DNA of 64,000 nt from Agromyces sp. SYSU T00194. Its GTDB lineage: Bacteria > Actinomycetota > Actinomycetes > Actinomycetales > Microbacteriaceae. The DNA lies in assembly GCF_040496035.1 (NCBI RefSeq), contig NZ_JBEPJZ010000001.1, positions 434,001-498,000 on the forward strand. The letters run 5' to 3'. A program made the translations under genes and the position numbers. This document shows positions 33,605-42,152 of this stretch, one piece after another. How positions within the stretch are numbered: position 1 is the stretch's first letter; each line of letters opens with the position of its first letter. The notes beneath the pieces are model-generated. The model saw nothing but the letters and a program-made list of their open reading frames with translations, had not been told where the DNA came from and did not search any database.

Positions 33605-34756
33605 TCAGCGCTCGACGCCGTCGAGCAGCATGCGCAGGCCGGCGCGCGTGGGCCGCATGTGCGGGCCCGCGGGCAGGGTCCAGCCGGCGCCCTCGCGCGC
33701 GGCGGCGATCTCGGCCTCGTCGATGCGGATGCCCGCTCCGGGCTCGTCGCCCAGCACGATGCCGCCGTCGGCGACCTCCTGGTCGACGTGCACGCCGGGG
33801 GCGTAGTCGAGCGCCTGCACCTCGGTGGTGAGGTGGTTCGGCACCGCCGCCGCCACGTGGGCCACCGCGGGATTGGCGTTGTGGCCCACGATGCTCACGG
33901 GGAGGTCGCGGACGGTGGACGCGAAGGACAGTCGCTGGAAGTGCGTGACGCCCCAGATGGCGCCCGCCTGCACGATGTCGGGCGCGCCCGCGTCGAACAG
34001 GGGCCGGAACTGCTCGACGCCGGTGAGGTTCTCGCCCGACGCGACGGCGGCCCGGATGGCGTCGCTGAGGCGCGCGTGGCCGACCGCGTCCCACCGGCGC
34101 AGCGGCTCCTCGACCCAGACGAGGTCGAAGTGCTGCTCGATGGCCGAGACGTATCGGACGGCCTGCTTGACCTGCCACGACTCGTTCGAGTCGATCATCA
34201 GCCCGGGGGCATCCGTGTGGGCCGAGAGCGCGTCGCGGATGACGGCGAGCCGGCGCAGGTCGGTGTCGAGGTCGAGGCCGCCCTTCAGCTTGCCCGCCAC
34301 GAAGCCGCGCTCGGCGTACTGGGCGTAGAAGGCGTGCAGGTCGTCGTCGGGCAGGGCGATGTCGAGGCCCGAGGCGTAGCCGGGCACGAAGCGGTCGCGT
34401 GCGCCGAGCATGCGCCACAGGGGCTCGCCCGCCGCCTTCGCCTTGAGGTCCCAGATCGCGGAGTCGAGCGTGGCGATGCCGCCGTAGGTGGCACCGGCGT
34501 GGCTGGACTTGAACACCTGCGCGAGCATGCGGTCGAAGAGCGCCTGGACGCCTCGCGGGTCCTCCCCCTCGATGGCCGGGAACAGCCGTGCGAGGTCGGC
34601 GTGCGAGCCCATGCCGACGCCCTCGATGCCGGCGTCGGTCTCGAGGATCACGATGGGCACGTCGGTGACGGCGTCGCGGATGTGGCCGTTGGCGTCACCG
34701 ATGGCGCGTCGCCACTCGTGCTGCGCGGTGAGGGTGCGATACCCGGTGATCTTCAT
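33605..34756 (-). CDS. Mandelate racemase/muconate lactonising enzyme family sugar-acid dehydratase
   Basis: A 383-residue enolase-superfamily enzyme and the first gene of the operon. Visible active-site residues are KLK (K156, K158), metal ligands D189, E216 or E217 and E242, and the general-acid His292 in GHNANP. The KxK plus His arrangement is that of acid-sugar dehydratases, which turn aldonates or aldarates into 2-keto-3-deoxy acids. It is clearly different from the L-fuconate dehydratase at 43.8-45.2 kb, so it should act on another sugar acid. The start is close to the divergent FadR-type regulator, with an operator-like element between. Confidence 0.85.
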   Translation of the reverse strand: MKITGYRTLTAQHEWRRAIGDANGHIRDAVTDVPIVILETDAGIEGVGMGSHADLARLFPAIEGEDPRGVQALFDRMLAQVFKSSHAGATYGGIATLDSAIWDLKAKAAGEPLWRMLGARDRFVPGYASGLDIALPDDDLHAFYAQYAERGFVAGKLKGGLDLDTDLRRLAVIRDALSAHTDAPGLMIDSNESWQVKQAVRYVSAIEQHFDLVWVEEPLRRWDAVGHARLSDAIRAAVASGENLTGVEQFRPLFDAGAPDIVQAGAIWGVTHFQRLSFASTVRDLPVSIVGHNANPAVAHVAAAVPNHLTTEVQALDYAPGVHVDQEVADGGIVLGDEPGAGIRIDEAEIAAAREGAGWTLPAGPHMRPTRAGLRMLLDGVER

Positions 34757-34793
34757 ATCGTCCTTGATGTCGTCACGCGGTAGGATTCAACAT

Positions 34794-34811
34794 ACATCAT
34801 ACAACTTTGCG
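34794..34811. promoter_or_regulatory. Operator candidate in the divergent FadR/dehydratase region
   Basis: The AT-rich stretch around 34786-34808 stands out from its GC-rich surroundings and contains ACATCATAC followed by AACTTTGCG. A closely similar element, ACATCATAC followed by GATTGCG, occurs at 46293-46308 before the zinc alcohol dehydrogenase gene. On the opposite strand it reads as two TGTATG units 7 bp apart. Binding by the adjacent FadR-type regulator is inferred. Confidence 0.45.
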
Positions 34812-34885
34812 GAGCGGATGTCACGGGCGGGCGTCCCGGGGGCGTCGTCCCGGCCGCGCCGAACCCGACCGTTAGGATGCAAGCC

Positions 34886-35674
34886 ATGTCCAACCCCGCC
34901 GGTCGCCCGACCACTGGCCTGCCGAACGGCGACGCGCCCGCGATCCTCGGCGCGGGCTCGCGGCGCACGCCGAACGCCCGGCTCGGCGTCGTCGTGGTGC
35001 ACGACCTGGTGAGCGCGATCGTCACCGGCGAGGTGCAGCCCGGCGACCTGCTGCCGACCGAATCGGTGCTCACCGAGCACTTCGGCGTGAGCCGCACCGT
35101 CATCCGCGAGTCGGTCAAGCGCCTGGAGGAGAAGGGCCTCGTGCGCGTCACCCAGGGGCGCGGCACCGAGATCACCGACCCGTCGGAGTGGAACATCCTC
35201 GACCGCGTCGTGCTCGGCGCCTTCGTGGAGCACGACGCGACGCTCGGCATCCTCGACGAGATCGCGGTGATCCGCGCGCAGCTCGAGTCGGTCATGGCGG
35301 CCGGCTGCGCCGAGCGCCGCACCGACGCCGACCTCGACGCGCTGCGCGCGGCGATGGACGAGATGCACCGCACCGTCGACGACGTCGAGGGCTTCTCGCA
35401 GACCGACATCGACTTCCACGTGCTCGTCATGGATATCTCGGGCAACCGGCTCGCCGAGGGCATCGCGCGCACGCTCGTGGCGCGCGCGCGCGACAACTCG
35501 CGCTTCTTCGGCGCCCCCGGGCCGGAGGCGCCGACCGAGACGCTCGCCGAGCACGAGGCGATCCTCGACGCGATCGCCGCGGGCGACGGCGAGGCCGCCG
35601 CGCGCCTCATGTCCGACCACATCACGACCGCGTGGGAGCGCCGCCGCATCCCGCGCGAGGTCGAGCCCGCCTGA
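34886..35674 (+). CDS. FadR-type GntR transcriptional regulator
   Basis: A 262-residue regulator with an N-terminal winged HTH (LLPTESVLTEHFGVSRTVIRESVKRLEEKGLV, near 57-88) and a C-terminal all-helical FCD effector domain; metal-ligand-like residues occur in DIDFHVLVM (near 170) and the final EHEAILDAI. FCD domains usually bind organic or sugar acids. It is transcribed divergently from the eight-gene operon and is the obvious candidate to control it. I prefer ATG 34886 over 34877 because AGGA is then properly spaced. The short N-terminal extension is Pro/Gly-rich. Confidence 0.88.
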   Translation: MSNPAGRPTTGLPNGDAPAILGAGSRRTPNARLGVVVVHDLVSAIVTGEVQPGDLLPTESVLTEHFGVSRTVIRESVKRLEEKGLVRVTQGRGTEITDPSEWNILDRVVLGAFVEHDATLGILDEIAVIRAQLESVMAAGCAERRTDADLDALRAAMDEMHRTVDDVEGFSQTDIDFHVLVMDISGNRLAEGIARTLVARARDNSRFFGAPGPEAPTETLAEHEAILDAIAAGDGEAAARLMSDHITTAWERRRIPREVEPA

Positions 35675-35711
35675 CCCGCGCCGCTCTCCCTCACCCACCC
35701 CCTCCGAACTC

Positions 35712-35932
35712 ACGACCCGTCAACAGAGTGCGCTTCACGACTTGAGAACGCAGTCTCTTGACGGGTCGTCCAGCACGATGGCCAGGAAGTCCACGACCCG
35801 TCGAACGGGTGCGCTTCGCGCGCTGAGAACGCACCCTCTTGACGGGTCGTCCGCGCACGATGGCCCGGAAGTTCACGACCCGTCAAATGGGTGCGCTTCG
35901 CGCGCTGAGAACGCACCCATTCGACGGGTCGC
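35712..35932. repeat. Three tandem 58-nt hairpin repeats
   Basis: Three copies of a 58-nt imperfect palindrome lie at 35712-35769, 35793-35850 and 35875-35932, separated by 23 and 24 nt of nearly identical spacer (period 81 and 82). Each begins ACGACCCGTC and ends GACGGGTCG(T/C), with inner arms of the GGGTGCG/CGCACCC type and a 16-nt loop; copies 2 and 3 share the loop CTTCGCGCGCTGAGAA. In copy 3 the arms pair over about 20 of 21 positions. The array fills the 272-bp gap between convergent genes. It could be a repeated bidirectional terminator, a REP-like element or a structured RNA. Confidence 0.85.
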
Positions 35933-35946
35933 TGCTCCGCGGGCGG

Positions 35947-38157
35947 TCAGCCCTGGGCGCGAGCGAACTGGTCGCGGCGGGTGCGCGCGGCGAGCGGGTG
36001 CAGGCGGTCGGCGACCGGGCGCGGGCCGGCGCCCGAGACATCGGGCACGCGGATGCCGAGGTCGTGCGCCGGGGAGTCGTCGGCCACCGCGAACTCGCGG
36101 CGGGTGCCGGGCTCGCCGGAGGCATCCGCTCGCCCCTCGGCGGACTCGCCCGAGAGGTCGCCCGACGGGGCATCGACGAACCGCGGGTCGGCGACGACCG
36201 AGTGCCGGTCGTGGCCGAGCGCACGCCATTCGTCGTCCATCGGCTCGACGATCGCCCACTCCAGACACCCGTCGGCCCCGGGCGACTTCTCGCCGTTCGC
36301 CGCGAGCACGGCACCGTCGACGGGCCGCTCGTCCCAGAACAGGTTGAGGTCGCTCACGATCGTGTACTCGCGCAGGTCGCGCGGGCCGGGCGTGCCCGTG
36401 TAGCCGGGAGACGCCGAGCCGAGCAGCAGGTTGCGCTCCATCGTGAACGACACGAGCTGCTCGGGGCGGGTGATCGACACCTGGCCGTTGCCGCCGTACG
36501 CGAACACGTTGTTGCGGATGATCGACTCGCGGCCGTAGTGGTGGTGGTAGCACTGGCTCGACACGTGGTGCACCACGTTGTCCTCGATCACGACGTGACT
36601 CGAGCCCTCGTCGAGGTAGATGCCCCAGCCGCCGTAGTTCGCGCACTCCACGTCGTGGATGTGGTTGCCGCGCACCGCCGTGCCGGGCGCGATGCCGAGC
36701 AGGTAGACGCCGCCCATGTCGTTCAGCAGCCCCTGGCCGAGGTCGTGGATGTGGTTGCCGACGACGAGGTTGCCCTGCGAGGGGCTGTCCTCGTAGTCCC
36801 ACATCCAGCCCACGGAGACGCCAGTGTAGAAGAAGTCGCGGATGTGGTTGTGCGCGATGACGTTGTGCGCGCCGTGCTGGAAGAGCACCGCGACGCAACT
36901 CGGGTAGACGCGTCCGCCGCGCTCGATGTCGTTGTCGCTCACCTCGTTGGAGCGGTTGAAGTCGTCGGATGCCGCGTCGACCGAGCCGCCCGAGCGCACC
37001 GCGCCCGCGCCGAGGTCGAAGAACCGCGTGCCGCTCACGAGGTTGCCGCGGCTGCCCGGCCCGAGGCTCAGGCCGTAGCCGCCGACGTGCGAGACGCAGC
37101 CGTCGACGAAGGCGCACGAGCGCGCGCCGTCGAACTGCACCGCGGCCGGCACGGTGCTCGCCGCCTGCACGTCGGCCGCGAAGGCCACGCCCTCGGGCAG
37201 CACCGGGTCCTCGCGCACGCCGAACGGCGGCACCGCGGGCGGCACCTCGGCGAAGTCGGCGTAGGCGAACGAGACGCCCTCGAAGCGCACCTCGCGCACG
37301 GGCACGGCACCGGTGCCGGTCAGCCGCACGAACACGTCGAGCACCGGCATCCGCACGTCGAGCGTCTCCGCCGACTCACCCGGCCGCGGCAGGTACAGCA
37401 CCTGCGGGCCGTCGGCGCCGGCGAGCAGCCCGGTCGCGTCGAGGTACCACTCGCCGGCCACATGCCCGAACGCCTCGGCCACGTTCTCGAGCCGGTAGCG
37501 GGCGAACGTCTGGGCCGCGTCGTCGCGCAGCGCGAAGATGCTGCGCAGCGGGCTCGTGATCTCGCGTCGCTCGCGGTCGATGGATGCGACGGGCATGCGC
37601 TCCTGCACCCAGTAGTGGGGCACGACGACCTCGACGCGCTCGGGCTCGGCGAGCTCCGGCACGTCGCCTGCGGCGTAGGTGAACCGGTCGGCGCCGTCGA
37701 ACAGCGTCTCGACGAAGCCGGCGGTCGGGTCGAGCCCCGCCACCGACTCCATGCGCAGGAACCCGCCGCCCACCGGGTACGACGGACGCGGCGCCCGCTC
37801 CCCGCCGACGTACAGGGCCCGGCCGCGCGCCGCGGGCGCGGGCGCGGCGAGGGCCGCCACCCCGTTCACGACGACCGCGCGCCACCCCGTCACCGGCTCG
37901 GCGCCCTCGAACACCGGCGGCGCCGACGCGTCGAGTGCGCAGAATGCGGTGAACGAGTCGTCGGGCCCGAGCTCGAGGGTCTCCCGCTGGCGGTACACCC
38001 CGCCCATGAGCCAGACCACGGCCCGCTGCCCCGGCGCCCGGCGCTGCCGCACCAGGCGCATGGCCGAGTGCAGGTCGCGCACGGGGTACCCGCGCGAGCC
38101 GTCGCCGTAGACCGAGCCCTCCGGACTCGCGTACACCTCGATCCGGTCGGTCGTCAT
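35947..38157 (-). CDS. Right-handed beta-helix glycosidase, GH141-like
   Basis: A 736-residue parallel beta-helix protein. The start VYASPEGS ... GYPVRDLHSAMRLVR and WLMGGVYRQRETLELGPDDS, then the helix rungs with NNPHH-like motifs (NHIHDLGQGLLNDMGGVYLLG, YGGWGIYLDEGSSHVVIEDN, CYHHHYGRESIIRNNVFAYG) fit family GH141, which contains alpha-L-fucosidases and xylanases. No signal peptide is present, so it would act on imported oligosaccharides. It is last in an operon with an ABC importer (3 bp after the permease). Fucosidase activity is inferred from the neighbouring fucose genes; another beta-helix glycosidase or lyase remains possible. Confidence 0.68.
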   Translation of the reverse strand: MTTDRIEVYASPEGSVYGDGSRGYPVRDLHSAMRLVRQRRAPGQRAVVWLMGGVYRQRETLELGPDDSFTAFCALDASAPPVFEGAEPVTGWRAVVVNGVAALAAPAPAARGRALYVGGERAPRPSYPVGGGFLRMESVAGLDPTAGFVETLFDGADRFTYAAGDVPELAEPERVEVVVPHYWVQERMPVASIDRERREITSPLRSIFALRDDAAQTFARYRLENVAEAFGHVAGEWYLDATGLLAGADGPQVLYLPRPGESAETLDVRMPVLDVFVRLTGTGAVPVREVRFEGVSFAYADFAEVPPAVPPFGVREDPVLPEGVAFAADVQAASTVPAAVQFDGARSCAFVDGCVSHVGGYGLSLGPGSRGNLVSGTRFFDLGAGAVRSGGSVDAASDDFNRSNEVSDNDIERGGRVYPSCVAVLFQHGAHNVIAHNHIRDFFYTGVSVGWMWDYEDSPSQGNLVVGNHIHDLGQGLLNDMGGVYLLGIAPGTAVRGNHIHDVECANYGGWGIYLDEGSSHVVIEDNVVHHVSSQCYHHHYGRESIIRNNVFAYGGNGQVSITRPEQLVSFTMERNLLLGSASPGYTGTPGPRDLREYTIVSDLNLFWDERPVDGAVLAANGEKSPGADGCLEWAIVEPMDDEWRALGHDRHSVVADPRFVDAPSGDLSGESAEGRADASGEPGTRREFAVADDSPAHDLGIRVPDVSGAGPRPVADRLHPLAARTRRDQFARAQG

Positions 38158-38160
38158 GGC

Positions 38161-38991
38161 CTAGCCCTTCGTCGCGCCCGCGGTGACACCCGCCGTGATC
38201 TGCCGCTGGAAGATGAGGTAGACCACCACGAGCGGCAGCACCACGAGCAGCACGCCGGCGAGGTAGGTCGGCACGTTGTCGGGGTACTGGCCGCGCAGCG
38301 CGCTCACCCCGACCATCACCGTACGCTGGTCGGGCGACTGCATCACGAGCAGCGCGATGAGGATATCGTTCCAGCAGAACAGCGCGTTCAGGATGCCCAT
38401 CGACAGCAGCGCGGGCTTGCCGAGGGGCAGCATGATGCGACCCCAGACGCCCCACAGGCTGTTGCCGTCGACGCGCGCCGCCTCGGTGATCTCCTTGGGG
38501 ATGCCCGAGTAGAACGAGGCCATGAAGAACACCGTGAACGGCAGGAACTGCGAGACGTACGCGATGATCAGTCCCGCGTAGGTGTTGATGGTGCCCATGT
38601 CGCTCATCAGCTTGATGAACGGCACCATGATCACCTGGAACGGGATCATCATCGTGCCGAGGATCACGAGGAACATGACCCGGTTGCCGCGGAACGTCAG
38701 GTGGCTGATCGCGTACCCGGCCATCGAGGCGAGGATCAGGATCAGCGCGACGGATGCCACGGTGACGATGATCGAGTTCAGGTAGTAGCGCCCCATGTTC
38801 GCCTGGTTCCAGGCGTCGACGAAGTTCTGGATGTTGAAGGTGGTCGTCACGCCCAGCCGGTCGAGCACGTACTCGCGACGGTCCTTCAGGGCGATGTTGA
38901 CGGCGTACACCATCGGGTAGATGGTCGCGATGGCCAGCAGCGCCATCGGGATCGCGATGACCCACCGCGAGATGCGTTCGGCGCGCATCAC
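38161..38991 (-). CDS. Carbohydrate ABC transporter permease (MalG-like)
   Basis: A 276-residue inner-membrane permease with six predicted spans and the cytoplasmic EAA loop EAARVDGNSLWGVWGRIMLP that contacts the ATPase. It is the MalG-type partner of the next gene and overlaps it by four bases (38988-38991). It ends 3 bp before the beta-helix glycosidase start. No ATPase gene is present; actinobacterial importers of this type usually share an MsiK-like ATPase encoded elsewhere. Confidence 0.9.
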   Translation of the reverse strand: MMRAERISRWVIAIPMALLAIATIYPMVYAVNIALKDRREYVLDRLGVTTTFNIQNFVDAWNQANMGRYYLNSIIVTVASVALILILASMAGYAISHLTFRGNRVMFLVILGTMMIPFQVIMVPFIKLMSDMGTINTYAGLIIAYVSQFLPFTVFFMASFYSGIPKEITEAARVDGNSLWGVWGRIMLPLGKPALLSMGILNALFCWNDILIALLVMQSPDQRTVMVGVSALRGQYPDNVPTYLAGVLLVVLPLVVVYLIFQRQITAGVTAGATKG

Positions 38992-39941
38992 GACTCCTTC
39001 GTGGCGCGACGGAGCACGCGGATCTGGATGAGCCCGATCACGAGCACGATCAGCAGCAGGAACACGGATGCCGCGGAGGCCAGCGCCGGGCGCGCCTCGC
39101 CGTTGAGCTTCCAGATGAGGAACTCGGGCAGGTACGACGCCGCGCCGGGGCCGCCGGCCGTCATCGTGTACAGCAGGCCGAAGAGGCCCGTGAGCATGCC
39201 GATGGTGGTCGTGACGAACACGAACTGGATGGTCTGGCTGAGGCCGGGGATGATCACGTGCCAGATGGTCTGGGGGAAGTTCGCCCCGTCGATCCTGGCC
39301 GCGTCGAGCAGCTGCTGGTCGAGGGTCGAGAAGCCGGCGAGGAAGATGACCAGCGCCATGCCGAACGTCGCCCAGATGTGCACTGCGAGCACGCTCGGCA
39401 GCGCGGTCATGGTCTGGCCGAGGTAATCGACGGTCGGCAGGCCGATCGACTCGGCCATGGCGTTCAGCGGGCCGTTCGCACCGAGCACGATGTTGAAGAT
39501 CGCGCCGATGATGATCGGCGAGAGCACGACCGGCAGGAAGTAGACGCTCCGGTAGAAGCGGTGCCCGGGCACCTTCACGAAGATGAAGGTCGCGAGGAGC
39601 CCGGCGACGAGCACCTCGATCGGCACGAACAGCAGCACCACGAGCACGTTGCGGGCGGAGGCCTGGAAGCGCTCGTCCTGCAGGAGGAACAGGTAGTTGT
39701 CGAAGCCGACGAACACGCCGTTCAGCTCCTGGTCTCCGGTGAAGGAGAAGTTGATGCCGAGCAGCAGCGGGTAGATCCGGAAGACCAGGAGGATCAGCAG
39801 CACCGGAAGCACCAGCAGGTACGGGGTGATGGTCTCCGACGTGATCTTGCGCTTTCGCCGCGGCACCGAGGGGGTGCGCCGCGGCCAGCCCGGGCTGGGG
39901 TCCGAGAGGACCACAGCCCGGGTGGACGTGGGGGCGGTCAT
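38988..39941 (-). CDS. Sugar ABC transporter permease (MalF-like)
   Basis: A 317-residue permease with about six spans after a ~40-residue basic cytoplasmic N-terminus. The EAA-like loop is DAARIDGANFPQTIWHVIIP. It forms the heterodimeric channel with the MalG-like protein. It starts two bases after the binding-protein stop and overlaps the next start, so binding protein and both permeases are one operon. Confidence 0.9.
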   Translation of the reverse strand: MTAPTSTRAVVLSDPSPGWPRRTPSVPRRKRKITSETITPYLLVLPVLLILLVFRIYPLLLGINFSFTGDQELNGVFVGFDNYLFLLQDERFQASARNVLVVLLFVPIEVLVAGLLATFIFVKVPGHRFYRSVYFLPVVLSPIIIGAIFNIVLGANGPLNAMAESIGLPTVDYLGQTMTALPSVLAVHIWATFGMALVIFLAGFSTLDQQLLDAARIDGANFPQTIWHVIIPGLSQTIQFVFVTTTIGMLTGLFGLLYTMTAGGPGAASYLPEFLIWKLNGEARPALASAASVFLLLIVLVIGLIQIRVLRRATKES

Positions 39942-39943
39942 GT

Positions 39944-41203
39944 TCAGCCTTCCGAAGCCGCCAGCTGGCTCGCCGCGTCGTCGACGGTCACCTCGCCGAC
40001 CAGCATCTGCTGGCCGAGGCGGTGGAGGAGGTCGAGCGTGTCGCCGCCGAGCGCCGTGTGCAGGAGCGGCTTGCTGCCGGGCAGCTCCGCCACGATGTCC
40101 TGCGCGGACTGGATGTCGGTGTCGAGTTCGATGGTGGTGTCGGAGACGATCTGGCCGCCGGCGATCGAGTAGTTCGCCAGCGCGTCGCGGTCGACGGTCG
40201 CCTTGATCCAGTCGACGCCGAGGTCGACCTTGTCGGCGTTCAGCACGCCGTAGCCGATGCCACCCTCGATCGGGAGCGCCAGCGTGGTGCCGTCGTTGAC
40301 CGTGACCGGCATCATGAAGCCGAGGTCGTCACCGAGGAAGTCGTCGAACTGCTTCCAGTGGGCGATGCCCGAGGAGAGGCCGATGACCATGGCGGCGCTG
40401 CCGCCCGAGAACAGGTCGAACGAGTCGTTGAACATCGCGGTGGAGTTCGCGCCGTCGTTGTACCAGCCGTCGGCGGCGGTGTCGGCCCAGAGCTGGAGCA
40501 CCTGCGTAGCGTGCTCCGACTCCCAGTCGCGCTCGCCGTCGATCCACGCGTCGTACTCCTCGGGGGTGAAGATGCCCGAGGCGAAGCCGGAGAGGAAGAA
40601 CTCGATGCCGAGGCCCTCCTTGTTGCCGAGCGCGAAGCAGGAGACGTCGGTCTCGCTCGCGATGGCGTCGCAGGCGTCGGCCAGCTCGTCCCACGTGGTC
40701 GGCGGGTTCTCGGGGTCGAGGCCGGCCTCGGCGAAGATCGCCTTGTTGTAGTAGATCGGGAAGCCCTGGAGGAACATCGGGGCCGAGTAGGTCTCGCCGC
40801 CGTCCTCGAAGGCGGGCCAACCGGCGAGCTGGTCGTGGATGTCGGCGAGCTGCTCGGTGACCGGGGTCAGCTGGTTGGTGCGGGACTTCAGCTGCGTGCC
40901 GCCGTTGAACAGGGCCAGGTCGGGGCCGGTGCCGGCCTCGATGGCCGAGCCGAGCAGCGTGTAGTACTGGTCGAACGGCTGCGAGACGATCTCGACCTCG
41001 ACGTCGGGGTGCGACTCGGCGAAGACCGCGAGGACCTCGTCCTGGTACGCGGCCGCCGCGTCGTCGGAGTTGCCCCAGTTCCAGATGACGAGCTTGCCGT
41101 CGTCCGCCGACTCTCCGGTGGGGGTGGTTGCTGCGCCGCCACACGCGGAGAGGGCGAGGACCGCCCCGACTCCGATGGCGACCGGTGCTACGAACCGCTT
41201 CAT
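39944..41203 (-). CDS. Sugar-binding lipoprotein of ABC importer
   Basis: A 419-residue extracellular solute-binding protein (family 1). The signal peptide ends LSAC with lipid-anchored Cys21, and the mature part has KLVIWNWGNSDDAA, the GTGPDLALFNGGTQ hinge region and typical Trp-rich sugar-contact segments (DGWYNDGAN). It delivers an oligo- or monosaccharide to the two permeases encoded downstream. Its neighbour, the GH141-like enzyme, suggests a fucose-containing glycan fragment. ATG 41203 is preferred to 41218, as the signal peptide then starts MKRF. Upstream is an AT-rich operator-like element. Confidence 0.9.
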   Translation of the reverse strand: MKRFVAPVAIGVGAVLALSACGGAATTPTGESADDGKLVIWNWGNSDDAAAAYQDEVLAVFAESHPDVEVEIVSQPFDQYYTLLGSAIEAGTGPDLALFNGGTQLKSRTNQLTPVTEQLADIHDQLAGWPAFEDGGETYSAPMFLQGFPIYYNKAIFAEAGLDPENPPTTWDELADACDAIASETDVSCFALGNKEGLGIEFFLSGFASGIFTPEEYDAWIDGERDWESEHATQVLQLWADTAADGWYNDGANSTAMFNDSFDLFSGGSAAMVIGLSSGIAHWKQFDDFLGDDLGFMMPVTVNDGTTLALPIEGGIGYGVLNADKVDLGVDWIKATVDRDALANYSIAGGQIVSDTTIELDTDIQSAQDIVAELPGSKPLLHTALGGDTLDLLHRLGQQMLVGEVTVDDAASQLAASEG

Positions 41204-41282
41204 TGCGATGCCTCTCATCTCTGGGAATGCGTGCCGGCACCGCAGGTCGACGGTGACAGCCACAGGGGGGTACTGCTTGCGA

Positions 41283-41303
41283 GCAAACATACTACGTATC
41301 ATC
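41283..41303. promoter_or_regulatory. Operator/promoter candidate before the sugar-importer operon
   Basis: GCAAACATACTACGTATCATC contains ATAC-TAC-GTAT, an imperfect palindrome around TACGTA, and lies 80-100 bp before the binding-protein start. Its GCAAACAT is also found at 46289-46296 upstream of the alcohol dehydrogenase gene, suggesting control by the same or a related FadR-type regulator. Confidence 0.4.
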
Positions 41304-41343
41304 ACTACGGTCAAACACTCATCGGATGATCGCCGCCCGCACA

Positions 41344-41379
41344 CGACGGCGGGCCGGGGAGTACCCCGGCCCGCCGTCG
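41344..41379. terminator. Terminator of the SDR/hydrolase operon
   Basis: A perfect 16-bp inverted repeat (41344-41359 with 41364-41379) and 4-nt loop lie 15 bp after the stop of the leftward SDR gene and before the promoter region of the importer operon. Confidence 0.8.
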
Positions 41380-41393
41380 ATTCTCCCCCGCGG

Positions 41394-42152
41394 TCAGCCC
41401 TTCGGACGAACCCGCAGGTGGGTGACGCCCGCGTCGACGTCGAGCGAGATGCCCGCGAGCGAGACCGAACGCGGGTCCGCGAGGTACAGCACGGCGGCCG
41501 CGACCTCGTCGGGCGTCACCATGCGACCGGTCGCCTGGCGCGCGTCGAGCGCGGCGCGCTCGGCGACGGGGTCGTCGAAGCCCTGCAGCATCCGCTCGAC
41601 GAACGGGGTGTACACGGTCGCGGGGCTCACGCAGTTGACCCGGATCCCCTCCCCGATGTGATCGGTCGCCATCGCGTAGGTGAGGCCCATGACGGCACCC
41701 TTCGACGCGCCGTACACCACGCGCTGGGGCAGGCCGTTCAGCGCCGCGATCGAGCACATGTTCACGATCGCCGCGTGCTCCGATCGACGCAGCCAGGGCA
41801 GCGCCGCGGCGCTCACGCGGGCCATGCCCACGACGTTCACGTCGAGTACGCGCGCCCACTCCCCGTCGGATGCCTCCTCGACGGTGCCGACCGAGCTCAC
41901 GCCCGTGTTGTTCACCAGCACGTCGATGCCGCCGTGGTCGGCCGCGACCGCGGCGATCGCGGACTCGACGGACACGCGGTCGGTGACGTCGGCGGTGTAG
42001 CCGGCGATGCCCTCGGGCAGCCCGTCGGCGTTGAGGTCGAGCACGGCGACCGTGGCACCCGCCCCGGCGAGCGCGGTCGCCGTCGCGAGGCCGATGCCGG
42101 ACGCGCCGCCCGTCACGACCGCGACGAGGCCGTCGAACGCACCGGCGCTCAT
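41394..42152 (-). CDS. SDR dehydrogenase, probable 2-keto-3-deoxy-L-fuconate dehydrogenase
   Basis: A 252-residue classical short-chain dehydrogenase with TGGASGIG (14-21), NNTG (81-84), catalytic Ser134, Tyr147 and Lys151. In the oxidative fucose route an SDR oxidises 2-keto-3-deoxy-L-fuconate at C4 to the 2,4-diketo acid. The next enzyme of that route, the FAH-type hydrolase, is encoded immediately upstream with an ATGA overlap, which makes this assignment likely. A terminator follows. Confidence 0.82.
   Translation of the reverse strand: MSAGAFDGLVAVVTGGASGIGLATATALAGAGATVAVLDLNADGLPEGIAGYTADVTDRVSVESAIAAVAADHGGIDVLVNNTGVSSVGTVEEASDGEWARVLDVNVVGMARVSAAALPWLRRSEHAAIVNMCSIAALNGLPQRVVYGASKGAVMGLTYAMATDHIGEGIRVNCVSPATVYTPFVERMLQGFDDPVAERAALDARQATGRMVTPDEVAAAVLYLADPRSVSLAGISLDVDAGVTHLRVRPKG

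Noticed and set aside
35712..35932. The three repeats as a CRISPR array
   Set aside because: Spacers between the units are almost identical to each other, units are 58-nt palindromes, and no cas gene is near.
35839..39426. A 1195-codon plus-strand frame across the beta-helix and permease genes
   Set aside because: His/Val/Arg-rich antisense translation; it starts inside the hairpin repeats and has no family motif.
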